This document shows positions 17,597-27,289 of a DNA stretch of 64,000 nucleotides, piece after piece (positions within the stretch are counted from its first letter, which is position 1; every line of letters begins with the position of its first letter). Below the pieces are notes generated by a model. The model made no database searches, had not been told where the DNA came from, and was given only the letters and a program-made list of their open reading frames with translations. Position numbers and translations under genes: made by a program. The stretch is from NCBI RefSeq assembly GCF_000739615.1, contig NZ_BATP01000007.1, forward strand, positions 62,001 to 126,000. Direction: 5' to 3'. This DNA is from Haloferula sp. BvORR071. Its GTDB lineage: Bacteria > Verrucomicrobiota > Verrucomicrobiia > Verrucomicrobiales > Akkermansiaceae.

Positions 17597-20083
17597 ATGA
17601 ACCCACCTAGCCTCCAGATACCAGCCGGCCTCCTGTTAGGCGCGGCCGCCCTCGCAGCCCAAGCCGCTGCCCAGTCCTATCCCCCGAACGTGCTAGCCGA
17701 TGGCCCGCTCGCTTACTACTCCCTTGGCGATCCGCTGCCCGCGGATGTCGCCATCAACCAAGGCACCTTGGGTGCTGTGCTGAACGGCACCCACAACAGC
17801 GTGCAACACCGCGTGCCCGGCGCTCTGCTTTCCGGTGGCAATACCGCCTCTTTCTTTTCCGGCGGTCCCTTGATCCGCACTCTGGTGCCCAACAACGTGG
17901 CACTCAACCCTCCGGCGAACCAACCCTTCACCGTCGAAGCGTGGATCCGTCCTACAGTTGAGGAGAACATCGCCGTCGGCCAGGCTCCGCTGTCCAACCG
18001 CAAGTCCGATGGCAATCGCCAGGGCTGGGTCTTCTTCCAGCGCGCATCGACCAATGATACCAGCCGGACCCAAGGCTGGAACTTCCGCATGTACAGCGGC
18101 TCCGGCAGCACCGTTTCGGTGGACATCACCGGTGGCACCTACACGACCGGCCTCTGGTCCCATGTGGCGCTTACCTGGAACGGTAGTACCGCCACTCTCT
18201 ACGTGGATGGAAATCAGGTGGCCACCGGCAACGGCACCTTCGCACAAAACATCACCACCCCATTCTCGGTGGGTGCCTATGCCGATCCCGCAGGCGGCAA
18301 TCCATTCACCGGCGACATCGACGAGGTGGCCTTCTACCCCACCGCCCTCAGCGGGACCAAGATCCAGGAGCATTTCAACAATGCCTTTGATCCCGCTCCC
18401 GCGCAGTCTTATGCCGAACTGGTCAAGGCCGACGGCGCAGTCCTCCAACAGCGGATGGACGAGTATGACGCTTGCCGCGCGGTGGCCTTCAACCAAGGGA
18501 CCATCGCCCCGCAGGGCAATGGCATCCACTTCCCCGGCGTGACCCACTCGGTGCCCGGCGCTCTGGTCGCCAGCAGCGACACGGCCATGCGCTTTGACGG
18601 CGTGGACAAGAGCAGCAATGACGTGGACTACGCCACGGCCATTCCTTACGACGCGCGGATGCACACTCCCAACTTCAGTTGGGAAGGCTGGGTCCGCCCG
18701 ACAGCGGAAGGCAAAGGCAACGCGCAGTGCGTGTTCATGAACTACGATCCCACCAACAGTGGCCCGCGCACCGGCTGGGTGCTGTGGCAGCGCGGATCGA
18801 AGGCCGCAGCCAGCGGCGACAAGGGCTGGAACCTGCGCATGTACAATGCGAATGGCAGCACCCGCCTGATCGACATCATCACCGGCAGTGGCACCGGCGG
18901 CTATGACTTGAACCAGTGGCAGCACCTCGCCTTCACTTACAACCAGGCCAGCCTGACCGCCATCTTCTACGTGAATGGCGTTCAGGTCGCGACCCAGACC
19001 GGCGTGGGCGCTCCCTACGCACCGAACCCAGGGAACATCACTCCGGGCATTGGTGGTTTCGCGAATGGCCGCGAGAATCCCTTCTACGGCGATATCGATG
19101 AAGTGGCGCTCTACGACAAGGTGCTGACCCCTTCCTTGATTGCCGCCCACTATGCGAATGGCACGAGCGGATCTCCCGCCCAGCCTTATCAGCAACTCAT
19201 CGCCTCGGACGGGCCTGTCGCCTACTATCGCATGGACGAGACGAACAAGGCCCCGGCTGCCAACCTCGGCACCTTGGGCAGCGCAGCGCTCGGCACCTAT
19301 GTGAACTCCCCTGCCCCGACTGCTGGGCCGCAGCCAGCAGCCTACAAGGGCTTCGAGGCCAGCAATTTGGCCAGCCAGTTCCGTGGGAGCAACAGCTACG
19401 TCGAACTCGGCAATCCTGACGGTCTGAATGTCTCCGGGCCGATCACCTTGGAAGCATGGGTGCAGCCGGCCGCAGTGCAGGCGAACTTCTCCAATGTCAT
19501 CATCGGCCACGGCGACAATGACACCTTCGGGGCCGCGATCTACCTGCGCATCGAAGATGGCAAATACCAGATCGGCAGCACCGCCGGACAAGCCAGCGCC
19601 CCAGTGCCTGCAGAAGACCTCGGCACCACCAAGTGGGTCCACCTCGCTGGCACTTGGAGCGCCGGCCTCTGGACGCTCTATAGGAACGGCAGCGTCTTCG
19701 CCACCGGCGTGGATGCCACCGGCCCGGGCCAAGTGCCGAATGCCTCTTGGGCGATCGCTGCGCGCGGGCGCTGGAAGCAGGGAGCGCCCTACACCTTCCC
19801 GACTCCGGATCCGGCCGAGCACCGCGTCTTCTCCGGTGGCATCGCCGAGGCGGCAATCTACGACAAGGCCCTCAGTGCCAGCCGCGTGCGGGCGCACTTT
19901 GTCGCCGGAGTGGGTTACCAAGCCCTCAACCTGACCCGTCCCGGCGGCGTGGTCACGCTGGAATGGGACAACGGTGCTCTCCAGCACTCCGACGACATGC
20001 TTAACTGGTTCGACGTGAATGGCGCGACTTCGCCGTATTTGCCGAATGACGGCCCACGCGAGTTCTACCGCCTGCGCTTCTAA
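17597..20083 (+). CDS. Secreted protein with three LamG-like domains
   Basis: 828 residues with a signal peptide (about 1-26, ending AAAQ). Three concanavalin A/LamG-like units follow (about 27-265, 270-525 and 530-790). Each begins with a short hydrophobic-ADGPL/YY-type segment and contains FTVEAWIRP / FSWEGWVRP / ITLEAWVQP, W.H.A.TW and a closing GDIDEVAFYPTALS-like motif. The C-terminal 45 residues (LEWDNGALQHSDDMLNWFDVNG...REFYRLRF) match a short module that recurs at the end of secreted Verrucomicrobia proteins. The protein is probably exported and binds polysaccharide. It is divergent from the XylR-HAD regulator and precedes three more secreted-protein genes. Confidence 0.88.
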   Translation: MNPPSLQIPAGLLLGAAALAAQAAAQSYPPNVLADGPLAYYSLGDPLPADVAINQGTLGAVLNGTHNSVQHRVPGALLSGGNTASFFSGGPLIRTLVPNNVALNPPANQPFTVEAWIRPTVEENIAVGQAPLSNRKSDGNRQGWVFFQRASTNDTSRTQGWNFRMYSGSGSTVSVDITGGTYTTGLWSHVALTWNGSTATLYVDGNQVATGNGTFAQNITTPFSVGAYADPAGGNPFTGDIDEVAFYPTALSGTKIQEHFNNAFDPAPAQSYAELVKADGAVLQQRMDEYDACRAVAFNQGTIAPQGNGIHFPGVTHSVPGALVASSDTAMRFDGVDKSSNDVDYATAIPYDARMHTPNFSWEGWVRPTAEGKGNAQCVFMNYDPTNSGPRTGWVLWQRGSKAAASGDKGWNLRMYNANGSTRLIDIITGSGTGGYDLNQWQHLAFTYNQASLTAIFYVNGVQVATQTGVGAPYAPNPGNITPGIGGFANGRENPFYGDIDEVALYDKVLTPSLIAAHYANGTSGSPAQPYQQLIASDGPVAYYRMDETNKAPAANLGTLGSAALGTYVNSPAPTAGPQPAAYKGFEASNLASQFRGSNSYVELGNPDGLNVSGPITLEAWVQPAAVQANFSNVIIGHGDNDTFGAAIYLRIEDGKYQIGSTAGQASAPVPAEDLGTTKWVHLAGTWSAGLWTLYRNGSVFATGVDATGPGQVPNASWAIAARGRWKQGAPYTFPTPDPAEHRVFSGGIAEAAIYDKALSASRVRAHFVAGVGYQALNLTRPGGVVTLEWDNGALQHSDDMLNWFDVNGATSPYLPNDGPREFYRLRF

Positions 20084-20112
20084 GCCTCCCGATCCACACC
20101 TTGTTTCACGAA

Positions 20113-20139
20113 GGGTCCGCCGCAAGGCGGGCCCTTTTT
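20113..20139 (+). terminator. Rho-independent terminator
   Basis: Stem GGGTCCGCC / GGCGGGCCC (one G-U pair) with loop GCAA, followed by TTTTTG. It lies 30 bases after the LamG gene, so that gene is likely monocistronic. Confidence 0.92.
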
Positions 20140-20226
20140 GTTTCCAGCTCCGGCGATACTTGCCCTGCTTCCGTCGAAATTGCCCATACCTTCCAACCCG
20201 CGCTTGCGGACACGGTGGAAGGTGAA

Positions 20227-21057
20227 ATGACCTCGACCCTCCGCACCCTCCCGCTACTCCTCGCCGCCGCCACTTCCGCGCAGGCAGCCACCGTCTACGA
20301 GTGGACCTTCGATTCCGGCGACCTCTCGACCGCCACTGGCAATGGCGTGATGAGCACTGCCGGTGCCGGCACTCCCGGCTCGCTCGCCTATGCCACCACG
20401 GATGGCGGCACAGTCCCCCACATCGGTGGCACCGCGGCCAGCTATCTCAGCGTGCCGGCCCTGCCGACCGGCGCCAACGGCCTCCTGCTGACTTTCAACG
20501 ACAGTGGCCCGAATGGCGGGGGCAACTACATCAACCAGTACACCCTGCTAATGGATGTCTTCAGCCCCGGAGCCGCCGGCTGGCAGGCGCTGATGAATAC
20601 TGACACTTCCAACGGCAACGACGCCGACTGGTACATTTCCTCTACCGGCCAATCGGGCATCGGAGCTTTCGGCTACTCCGCCGCCAACAGCTTCACCCAA
20701 AACTCCTGGCATCGCATCGCGGTCTCCGCCGACCTGACCGTCGGCACGGTGAAGTACTATATCGACGGTAATTTGGCGTTCACCCGCACCGGCTCCAGCC
20801 AAACCGACGGCCGCTTCGCCGTCTTCTCGAACGCCAATGCCGGCGCCGATCTCCTGCTTTTCAACGAGGGTGACACCTCGGGCACCTACACCCACGCGCT
20901 GTATGTGAACTCGGTGGCCTTCACCGACCAAGCGCTGAGCCAGAGCGCCATCCAGTCGCTCGGCGGGCCATCGGCTGCGGGCATCCTCGTACCCGAACCA
21001 TCCACCTCCCTGCTCGGCCTGCTGGGTGCCCTGGGTCTGCTGCGCCGCCGTCGCTGA
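20227..21057 (+). CDS. LamG-like PEP-CTERM protein
   Basis: 276 residues. A signal peptide (about 1-20, ending AQAA) is followed by one LamG-like domain (YEWTFDSGDL ... SWHRIAVSADLTVGTVKYYIDGN). The C-terminus is a PEP-CTERM sorting signal: VPEPSTSLLGLLGALGLL followed by four Arg residues. Such proteins are processed by exosortase and delivered to the surface or extracellular matrix. The ATG at 20227 is preceded by GGAAGGTG at a good distance and starts the signal peptide. No exosortase gene is in the window. Confidence 0.92.
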   Translation: MTSTLRTLPLLLAAATSAQAATVYEWTFDSGDLSTATGNGVMSTAGAGTPGSLAYATTDGGTVPHIGGTAASYLSVPALPTGANGLLLTFNDSGPNGGGNYINQYTLLMDVFSPGAAGWQALMNTDTSNGNDADWYISSTGQSGIGAFGYSAANSFTQNSWHRIAVSADLTVGTVKYYIDGNLAFTRTGSSQTDGRFAVFSNANAGADLLLFNEGDTSGTYTHALYVNSVAFTDQALSQSAIQSLGGPSAAGILVPEPSTSLLGLLGALGLLRRRR

Positions 21058-21103
21058 ACTTCACCAAGCTTCTTGCCCCTCTCATCTCCCAATCCTTCCG
21101 CTC

Positions 21104-22870
21104 ATGAAAAATCCGATTCAGACATCGCTCTTCGCCATCGCGCTGGGAGCCGCCTGCCTCACTCCAGCCGCGTCCGCGAGCACGGTCAATCTGCCCGTGC
21201 AGAACGCGGGCTTCGATACCGCCACTGGCAACCTCGCCGACTCTTGGAACTCCAACGGCGGCTCAGTCCGCGGCGGAAATGAAGGCGGCTTCGGTTGGAC
21301 CGCTTCCTACTTCGGAGGAACCTTCCCCACCAACAACACATTCGCCACCACCTTCGGTGGACCGATCCGGCAGGACCTCACTGGCCCGGGCAGCACCTTC
21401 GTGGCGGGTGCGACTTACACCCTCAAGGCCGATCTGTTCGGATCGACAAATTACAAAGCCGGTGACAGCCGCATGTGGACGCTGGCCCTGACGGGAGACG
21501 GCGTCGTAGTCGCCCAAGACCAGTGGTTCTCCGATGAGTTCGCGAGCCAAAAGGTCTCAAATGGCGGTGCTATTCCCGATAATCACATCATCACCGTGAA
21601 TGCCAGCAGCACCGGTCTCACCACCGCCACCCTGACCTTCACGGTTCCGGCCGAACTCGCCGGACAGGTAATCGGGATCCGGCTCGGCGGCGATGCTTCG
21701 GCAGTCTACACCTTGGCCTCCGGCTCTCCCGCGACCGACGACTACTTCGGCTTCATGGACAATATCTCGCTCGTGGTCAGCGAGGAGCTGATTGCTGCGG
21801 TCGACAGCTTCTACGCCGACGACACCTTCATTGGCGACCCGATCACCTTGTCATGGCGTGTGGTCAACCCGTCGGTGATGAATTCACTGACACTCGATAG
21901 CGGCAGCGGAGAAGTCAGCGTACTGGCCGCTACCAATCCGACTACCGGCGAAGGCTCGATTGCCGTCAATCCCAGCGCTACCACCACTTACACGCTGAAG
22001 GCAAATGGCAGCAGCAGCAAGCAAGTGACCATCTCGGGAGGCGAGATCTCCAGCTTCAGCACCACCAGCAAACTTGGCACTGCAGCCAACAACCATCAGG
22101 TCACGCTCAACTGGCAGGTCTATCCGCCGGGACTTCCGATCAAGATCTCGGACGGCACCACCGACTACAACGTGGCCGCGGATACCGATGAATCCGGATC
22201 CGGCACCCACACCTTCAGCCTCACCAACACGGACACGACCTTCACCCTCAACCAAAACAACGGAAGCGACACCGCAACCGTGCGGGTCCTCCGCGAAGCG
22301 GGCAATAGCGCTGCATTCTCCCTGAATAAGGCGCAGCTCACCGTGGGTGAAGCTGTCACCGCGAGTTGGGCGGGAACCGGTGGCGATCCCAACTCCTGGA
22401 TCGGCATCTACAACACCGCGCAAGTTCCCAACACCAACCAGTCCCTGCAGTGGAACTACCTGAGCGGAAGCCACACTGTGAGCGGCTCGCATCCCTCCGG
22501 TTCGATGAACTTCACCCTTCCGGTGGGGAACTACTACGCGGTCCTGTTCCTGGACGAGGAGTACACGATCGAGCAGGGGCCGATTGCATTCTCGGTGGTG
22601 GAAGTTCCACCGGTGGAGCCCACAATTAAGGTCGGGTCGATCACGCGGACGGGAAACTCCGTGACTGTGGTTTGGGAATCCAAGGCCGGACAGCAATACG
22701 ACATCTATGCCTCCGAGACGATGGCAGGAGCTCCCAAGACTACGTGGGAGCATGTCGGAACCGGTCTTCCCTCCAATGGCGATGGCACAACCTCCTTCAC
22801 CGAGACGCTTCCTGCACCCGCGCCGATGCGCCGCTTCTACAAGATCTACGAGTCCGCGACGGGGCAGTGA
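21104..22870 (+). CDS. Secreted multidomain protein with one WIGIY domain
   Basis: 588 residues with a signal peptide (about 1-25, ending ASAS). An N-terminal jelly-roll-like domain (about 26-220; VQNAGFDTATGN...DNISLVVSEE) is followed by two Ig-like regions (about 225-405). A domain with the motif NSWIGIYN (about 430) and NYYAVLFLDEEYTI closes at about 505. The last 70 residues (VVWESKAGQQYDIYASE...RRFYKIYE) form the short C-terminal module seen also in the two neighbouring secreted proteins. I do not recognise a catalytic site. The 29-base gap to the phosphatase gene and the shared WIGIY domain suggest an operon. Confidence 0.8.
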   Translation: MKNPIQTSLFAIALGAACLTPAASASTVNLPVQNAGFDTATGNLADSWNSNGGSVRGGNEGGFGWTASYFGGTFPTNNTFATTFGGPIRQDLTGPGSTFVAGATYTLKADLFGSTNYKAGDSRMWTLALTGDGVVVAQDQWFSDEFASQKVSNGGAIPDNHIITVNASSTGLTTATLTFTVPAELAGQVIGIRLGGDASAVYTLASGSPATDDYFGFMDNISLVVSEELIAAVDSFYADDTFIGDPITLSWRVVNPSVMNSLTLDSGSGEVSVLAATNPTTGEGSIAVNPSATTTYTLKANGSSSKQVTISGGEISSFSTTSKLGTAANNHQVTLNWQVYPPGLPIKISDGTTDYNVAADTDESGSGTHTFSLTNTDTTFTLNQNNGSDTATVRVLREAGNSAAFSLNKAQLTVGEAVTASWAGTGGDPNSWIGIYNTAQVPNTNQSLQWNYLSGSHTVSGSHPSGSMNFTLPVGNYYAVLFLDEEYTIEQGPIAFSVVEVPPVEPTIKVGSITRTGNSVTVVWESKAGQQYDIYASETMAGAPKTTWEHVGTGLPSNGDGTTSFTETLPAPAPMRRFYKIYESATGQ

Positions 22871-22899
22871 ATCCATCTGCTTTCCGCTCCGACCACTGA

Positions 22900-25614
22900 A
22901 TGATGAAACGCTCGTCCTTCCTCCGCTTGTCAGCCCTGGGAACCATAGGCCTCGCCTCGCGTAGCGTGGCCTTGCCGCCGGGCTACACCGGGATCCCCGC
23001 CGGGATCCGGCCCTATCTCCAGACGCCACGTCCCGACTCGATGTGGGTCTCGTGGTTCTCCGACAATCAGCCAAGCGGCCAGATTGAATGGGGCAGCTCT
23101 CCCGGCGACCTGACAAACACCGTGACTGCCGCGCTCGACGTGCTCGGCGCGGGCTACAACTACCACTCCGGACGGATCACCGGACTCTCCCCCGCCAGCT
23201 ACTATTACTATCGGGTTCGCAACGGCAACACGGTCTCCGACACCTTCCGTTTCCGAACCCCAGTGCCTGCGGGGACGAAGACCGGAAAGCTGCGCGTACT
23301 GGTAATGGGCGACAATCAGATCATCGGCGAGAACCGCTACGAGAAGCTGATCGCCTGTTGTAAGGCCAAGATCGAGACAAGCTACGGCAAGCCGATTGAA
23401 GAAGTCATCGACTTCATCCTGATGCCGGGCGACCAGGTCGATGTCGGCACGCTCGACCACTACCGCAACCTGCACTTCAAGCAGTGCGGCCTAGTCTCGC
23501 CAAATTTGCCGATCATGACCACGATCGGCAACCACGAGACCTACTACGACACGGGGATGGATCTGTACAAGCGTATCTTCCGCTACGACGACATCAGCTA
23601 CGCGAACATTCCCGGCCCGGAGGGTGAACTCTACTACGCCTATCAGCTCGCGAACGTGGCATTCATCCACACCAGCAGCGAGCACACAGGCACGGTTCAG
23701 AAGGGCTGGGTCCGCTCACTAGTCGACGCCCTGAAGACCGACACCACCACCGACCTCTGCGTCAGCGTGGTCCACCGCCCCTACCAGGCGGAGCAATACG
23801 TGGGTGACATCTCGGGGTGGTTCCGCAGCGACATCATGCCGATGCTCGCGGAGACTGACAAACACGTCCTGAACATCGGCGCGCACCACCACCTCTACGC
23901 CCGCGGGCAGACGCGCGAATGGCCGATCTACCACATCATCTCCGGCGGCACCGCTTGGGATCAGTATTGGGGCCAATCCACGGAGATCGACATGGACGAT
24001 GTGCAGAAGACCGTCGCCCACTGGGCGTGGCAGCTTCTCGACTTCGACCTAGCGGCGCGGACCATGGAGGTGAGCTGCTATGCTGAAGCGAACGTGAAAC
24101 TCCCGGCGGCCACCCGCTGGGACTACAACAGCCGCCTGATCGACAGCTTCCACCGCAAGCTCGGCTTGGCAGCACCGGACAAGCCCGCCCTGACCAATAC
24201 CTTCAGTGCACCGGTCAACCTACCGCTGGAACTGATCAGCAGCCCCTACCAGACGGCTTCAGGTGAAGTGCAGAACAGCACGTGGTTCCAGATCGCCGCG
24301 GATGCCGGCTTTACCAACCTGAAGATCGACCGCATCCGCGATGTGGAGAACCTCTATGGTGACACCGGTTCCCCGCTCTACGAACCGGTAAACATCCACG
24401 CCAGCGTGGACATCATGCGCTACACCGTGTCCTCCGGTCTGGCGAATGGCACCTACTACTGTCGCGTGCGCCACCGCGATGCGAACGCGGCGTGGTCCGC
24501 GTGGTCGGAGGCACTGAGCTTCCAGCTCCAAGGCAGCACTACGGGAGACCCGAAGCTGAAGCTGGCCAAGAATGTTTACGCGCCGAACGAAGACTTCGTG
24601 GTCACCTACGAAAATGGCCCCGGCGTCACACAGGATTGGATCGGCATTTACAAGAAAGGCCAGTCGCCCGGCCCCACCGCCTCCACCACCTGGCAGTACA
24701 TCAGTGGCACGGGTGGAACGATGAATGTCAGCTACGACCTGCCGGTCGGCGAGTGGTTCGTCGGTTACTTCACCGCCAACGGCTATACCGAAGTCGCGCC
24801 ACGGGTGCCCTTCTACGTCGGCAACAAAGTGACACTCACCCCCACCAAGCTGGCCTACGACGAAGGTGAGCCAGTTGCTGTCGGCTTTGCCAACGCCCCG
24901 GCAGGAACCAAGGATTGGATCGGCATCTACAAGGTGGACAAGAATCCAGGCTCCAGTTCGCCATCCGTGCAGTGGAGCTACGCGACCACGGCAGCGGGAA
25001 GCAAGTCCTTCACCAATCTGCCGAAGGGCTACTACTACGCCACCTTCATGGTGAACGACGGCTTTCAGGAGATCGCCGAGCGAGTCCGCTTCTCGGTCGG
25101 CAACCTGATCTCGTCCGTCAGCATGGCCTCTAACAGCATCGAGGCAGGCGAGGACTTCTCCGTCAGCTTCGCGAATGGCCCGGGCATCCCGAAGGACTGG
25201 ATGGGCATCTTCAAGCAGGGCCAGACTCCCGGAGTGGACGTGCTCACCGCCTATCTCTACTTCGCGGGCGCCACCAGCGGCAGCGTGAATTTCCACCTGC
25301 CGGAGCTTCCCCCTGGCGACTACTTCGTGGCGATGTTCACCAATGACTCCTACACGGAAGTCTCGAACCGCTTCCTCTTCAGCGTGGTGGGAAAGCCTAA
25401 GCTCGGATTCCAGAGCGTCGAAAGGGAGGGCAACAACATGCGCTTCCGCTGGAACTCCGAGAACGGCAAGACCTATAAGATCCAAAAGAGCACGGGCCTG
25501 AACTCATGGACCGACCTGCGCAGCGTAACCGCCAGCGGTAGCAGCCATGAGGAACTCGTGCCGATCGATGCCATCGGGGAGAAGAATTGCTTCTTCCGCG
25601 TGACCGATCAGTAG
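22900..25614 (+). CDS. Secreted purple-acid-phosphatase-like metallophosphoesterase with three WIGIY domains
   Basis: 904 residues. The N-terminus is a signal (possibly starting at the second Met, 22903). A fibronectin-like domain (about 35-120) precedes a metallophosphoesterase domain with MGDN (D138), GDQ (D178), GNHE (N211, H212) and AHHHLY (329-331); these are the usual metal ligands of purple acid phosphatases, with AHHH in place of GHxH. Another fibronectin-like region follows (about 430-545). Three tandem domains with DWIGIYKKGQ (about 578), DWIGIYKVDK (about 672) and DWMGIFKQGQ (about 766) come next. The last 70 residues are the C-terminal module seen in the neighbours. Probably an extracellular phosphatase or nucleotidase anchored to surface material. 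Confidence 0.87.
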   Translation: MMKRSSFLRLSALGTIGLASRSVALPPGYTGIPAGIRPYLQTPRPDSMWVSWFSDNQPSGQIEWGSSPGDLTNTVTAALDVLGAGYNYHSGRITGLSPASYYYYRVRNGNTVSDTFRFRTPVPAGTKTGKLRVLVMGDNQIIGENRYEKLIACCKAKIETSYGKPIEEVIDFILMPGDQVDVGTLDHYRNLHFKQCGLVSPNLPIMTTIGNHETYYDTGMDLYKRIFRYDDISYANIPGPEGELYYAYQLANVAFIHTSSEHTGTVQKGWVRSLVDALKTDTTTDLCVSVVHRPYQAEQYVGDISGWFRSDIMPMLAETDKHVLNIGAHHHLYARGQTREWPIYHIISGGTAWDQYWGQSTEIDMDDVQKTVAHWAWQLLDFDLAARTMEVSCYAEANVKLPAATRWDYNSRLIDSFHRKLGLAAPDKPALTNTFSAPVNLPLELISSPYQTASGEVQNSTWFQIAADAGFTNLKIDRIRDVENLYGDTGSPLYEPVNIHASVDIMRYTVSSGLANGTYYCRVRHRDANAAWSAWSEALSFQLQGSTTGDPKLKLAKNVYAPNEDFVVTYENGPGVTQDWIGIYKKGQSPGPTASTTWQYISGTGGTMNVSYDLPVGEWFVGYFTANGYTEVAPRVPFYVGNKVTLTPTKLAYDEGEPVAVGFANAPAGTKDWIGIYKVDKNPGSSSPSVQWSYATTAAGSKSFTNLPKGYYYATFMVNDGFQEIAERVRFSVGNLISSVSMASNSIEAGEDFSVSFANGPGIPKDWMGIFKQGQTPGVDVLTAYLYFAGATSGSVNFHLPELPPGDYFVAMFTNDSYTEVSNRFLFSVVGKPKLGFQSVEREGNNMRFRWNSENGKTYKIQKSTGLNSWTDLRSVTASGSSHEELVPIDAIGEKNCFFRVTDQ

Positions 25615-25626
25615 CATTCCCGATAC

Positions 25627-25655
25627 GCCGCCGGCTTGATTTCCAAGTCGGCGGC
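25627..25655. terminator. Hairpin between convergent genes
   Basis: Stem GCCGCCGGCTTG / CAAGTCGGCGGC (12 bp, one G-U) with loop ATTTC between the stops at 25614 and 25680. There is no strong T-run (GAAAT follows on the plus strand), so it is a probable bidirectional terminator. Confidence 0.7.
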
Positions 25656-25679
25656 GAAATCAACCCATTCGGCCGCAGC

Positions 25680-27236
25680 TTACTTCTCCTCCGGAGTGGT
25701 GAGCTCCCGGAAGGTCTCTTCCAAGGACTCGGGATTGCTCTTGCCCGGACTCGTCGCTCGGGCGGAGCCAGGCGCTGCCAAGCGGGCTTCCAAGTCGTCC
25801 GTCGGATTGCGGGCGGTGCCCGAAACCTTGACACTGGCCCAAAGCAGATCGCCCGCCTGGCGGGTGAATAGACTACGCATGGCAAGTTGCTTGGACGCCA
25901 CGACCGCGGCGGCTGGCAGCCCCAACTCCAGAGTTCCCTCCAAGCGCCCGTCCGGTTTGGCAATCACCGTTCCTTGGATCGCCATGCGGCCGCGCGCTTC
26001 AAGTGAAAGGTTCTCCACCCCGGCATGCTCGCGGTCCTTGACCACATCTGCGCGCATCACATCGAAGTGAGGCTTCTCATACCACTCGTCGTTCAATTGG
26101 GAGGAAAGGATCCTGAACAGCGGCAGACCGCTGGTGGTCGATTCGGCTCCTGCGGCGGAACGGACCGATGCACGTGCGGCGAGACCTCCCTTTCCTTCGG
26201 AGCGAACCAACAGTTTGCCCAAGGCCGGAGTGCTTGGCGTACTTTCCGGCGTCTCCACGGTCGTGGACAGCCAAGTGCCGAAGCTCGGCCCTAACAGCTC
26301 GGCCAGCGGCACCCGGTCCAGATGCAAGTCCAGCTCGGTCCCCTCGCCGCTCATGTCCAGCGGGAGGTCGGAAGGATTGGCGATACGGATTTCTGCTTTC
26401 CCGCCACTGGGTGGCACCAAGCGCACACCGCCCACCCGCATGGCCCCGCCCTCGAACTGGAGGGAAGCGAACTCGAGTTGGAAATTCCCCCAGTCAGCGG
26501 TATCCAGATAGCCGCCGACGAACTGCAGGTTGGCGGCGCTGCCTTTTTCGAGAGGCACCAGCGAGGCCCCACTCTCCCGCACGCGGAACACCGGCTTCTC
26601 CGGATTCCCCATCACCACGTTGAACTTGTTGCTGCGGTAGCGGAATTGGAAGGGACATTCCTCACGCGAAGCATCGGCCTTACCCGGCACCATGGGCTGC
26701 GGACGTAGCGAGAGCGTGCCACTGGCGGCAAGCAATTCGCTGCCTTTCCAGACGCCCTTGGGCAAGTGACTCGCTTCAAGATTGCCGTTGATGGCACCGA
26801 GCTTGAGCTCGTCCATCAGCGAGCCCGCCGGCCACTTGAGTTCCAGCCCACTCGCCGCAGCGCTCGCGGGCGTCAACCGCAGCTCGGTGAGTTTCGGCTC
26901 GGCACCGGTCCAAATGCGGATTTTGTCGGTGATTTGCCCCCGATAGGCTCCGCTGTTCATGTAGATCAGCGAGGCACCAAAAGCGAGCCCGAGCAGGATC
27001 ACCAGCCCCACCGAAGTAACCACCAGCCCGACGTGCATGCGGCGCTGGCGCTTCTCCTTGTCCTTCTTCGGCTGCTGGCTGCGCCGCTTGCGCTTGCGCA
27101 TCTTGTAGACCTGCGTCCCGTCTTCACGGGTCACCAGCTTGGCCTCACCATCCTGAGAGCCCTCGCCACGGGACCGCAGGCGGTCCATGATATCATCGAT
27201 CGAATATTTCTCAGGTTCCGGGTCCGTGGCAGGCAT
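25680..27236 (-). CDS. Single-pass membrane protein downstream of secretin, unknown
   Basis: 518 residues. A cytoplasmic N-terminal part (1-67) ends in a very basic stretch (MRKRKRRSQQPKKDKEKRQRR) before one membrane helix (about 68-92). A large extracytoplasmic region follows, with repeated beta-rich segments, a Pro/Thr-rich linker (STTVETPESTPSTP, about 320) and a low-complexity C-terminus. It follows the secretin gene by 53 bases on the same strand and may belong to the same envelope complex. I see no PilN/PilO or AsmA signature that I would trust. Confidence 0.7.
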   Translation of the reverse strand: MPATDPEPEKYSIDDIMDRLRSRGEGSQDGEAKLVTREDGTQVYKMRKRKRRSQQPKKDKEKRQRRMHVGLVVTSVGLVILLGLAFGASLIYMNSGAYRGQITDKIRIWTGAEPKLTELRLTPASAAASGLELKWPAGSLMDELKLGAINGNLEASHLPKGVWKGSELLAASGTLSLRPQPMVPGKADASREECPFQFRYRSNKFNVVMGNPEKPVFRVRESGASLVPLEKGSAANLQFVGGYLDTADWGNFQLEFASLQFEGGAMRVGGVRLVPPSGGKAEIRIANPSDLPLDMSGEGTELDLHLDRVPLAELLGPSFGTWLSTTVETPESTPSTPALGKLLVRSEGKGGLAARASVRSAAGAESTTSGLPLFRILSSQLNDEWYEKPHFDVMRADVVKDREHAGVENLSLEARGRMAIQGTVIAKPDGRLEGTLELGLPAAAVVASKQLAMRSLFTRQAGDLLWASVKVSGTARNPTDDLEARLAAPGSARATSPGKSNPESLEETFRELTTPEEK

Positions 27237-27289
27237 CGCTGGGTGTCAGGAAAAGTGGGGCGCCAAGCTCCGCAGCCGGAGGGCGAACG

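Noticed and set aside
17693-20125. Long minus-strand open frame opposite the LamG protein
   Set aside because: The plus-strand LamG gene has a signal peptide, three domains and a terminator. The antisense frame has no recognisable domain.
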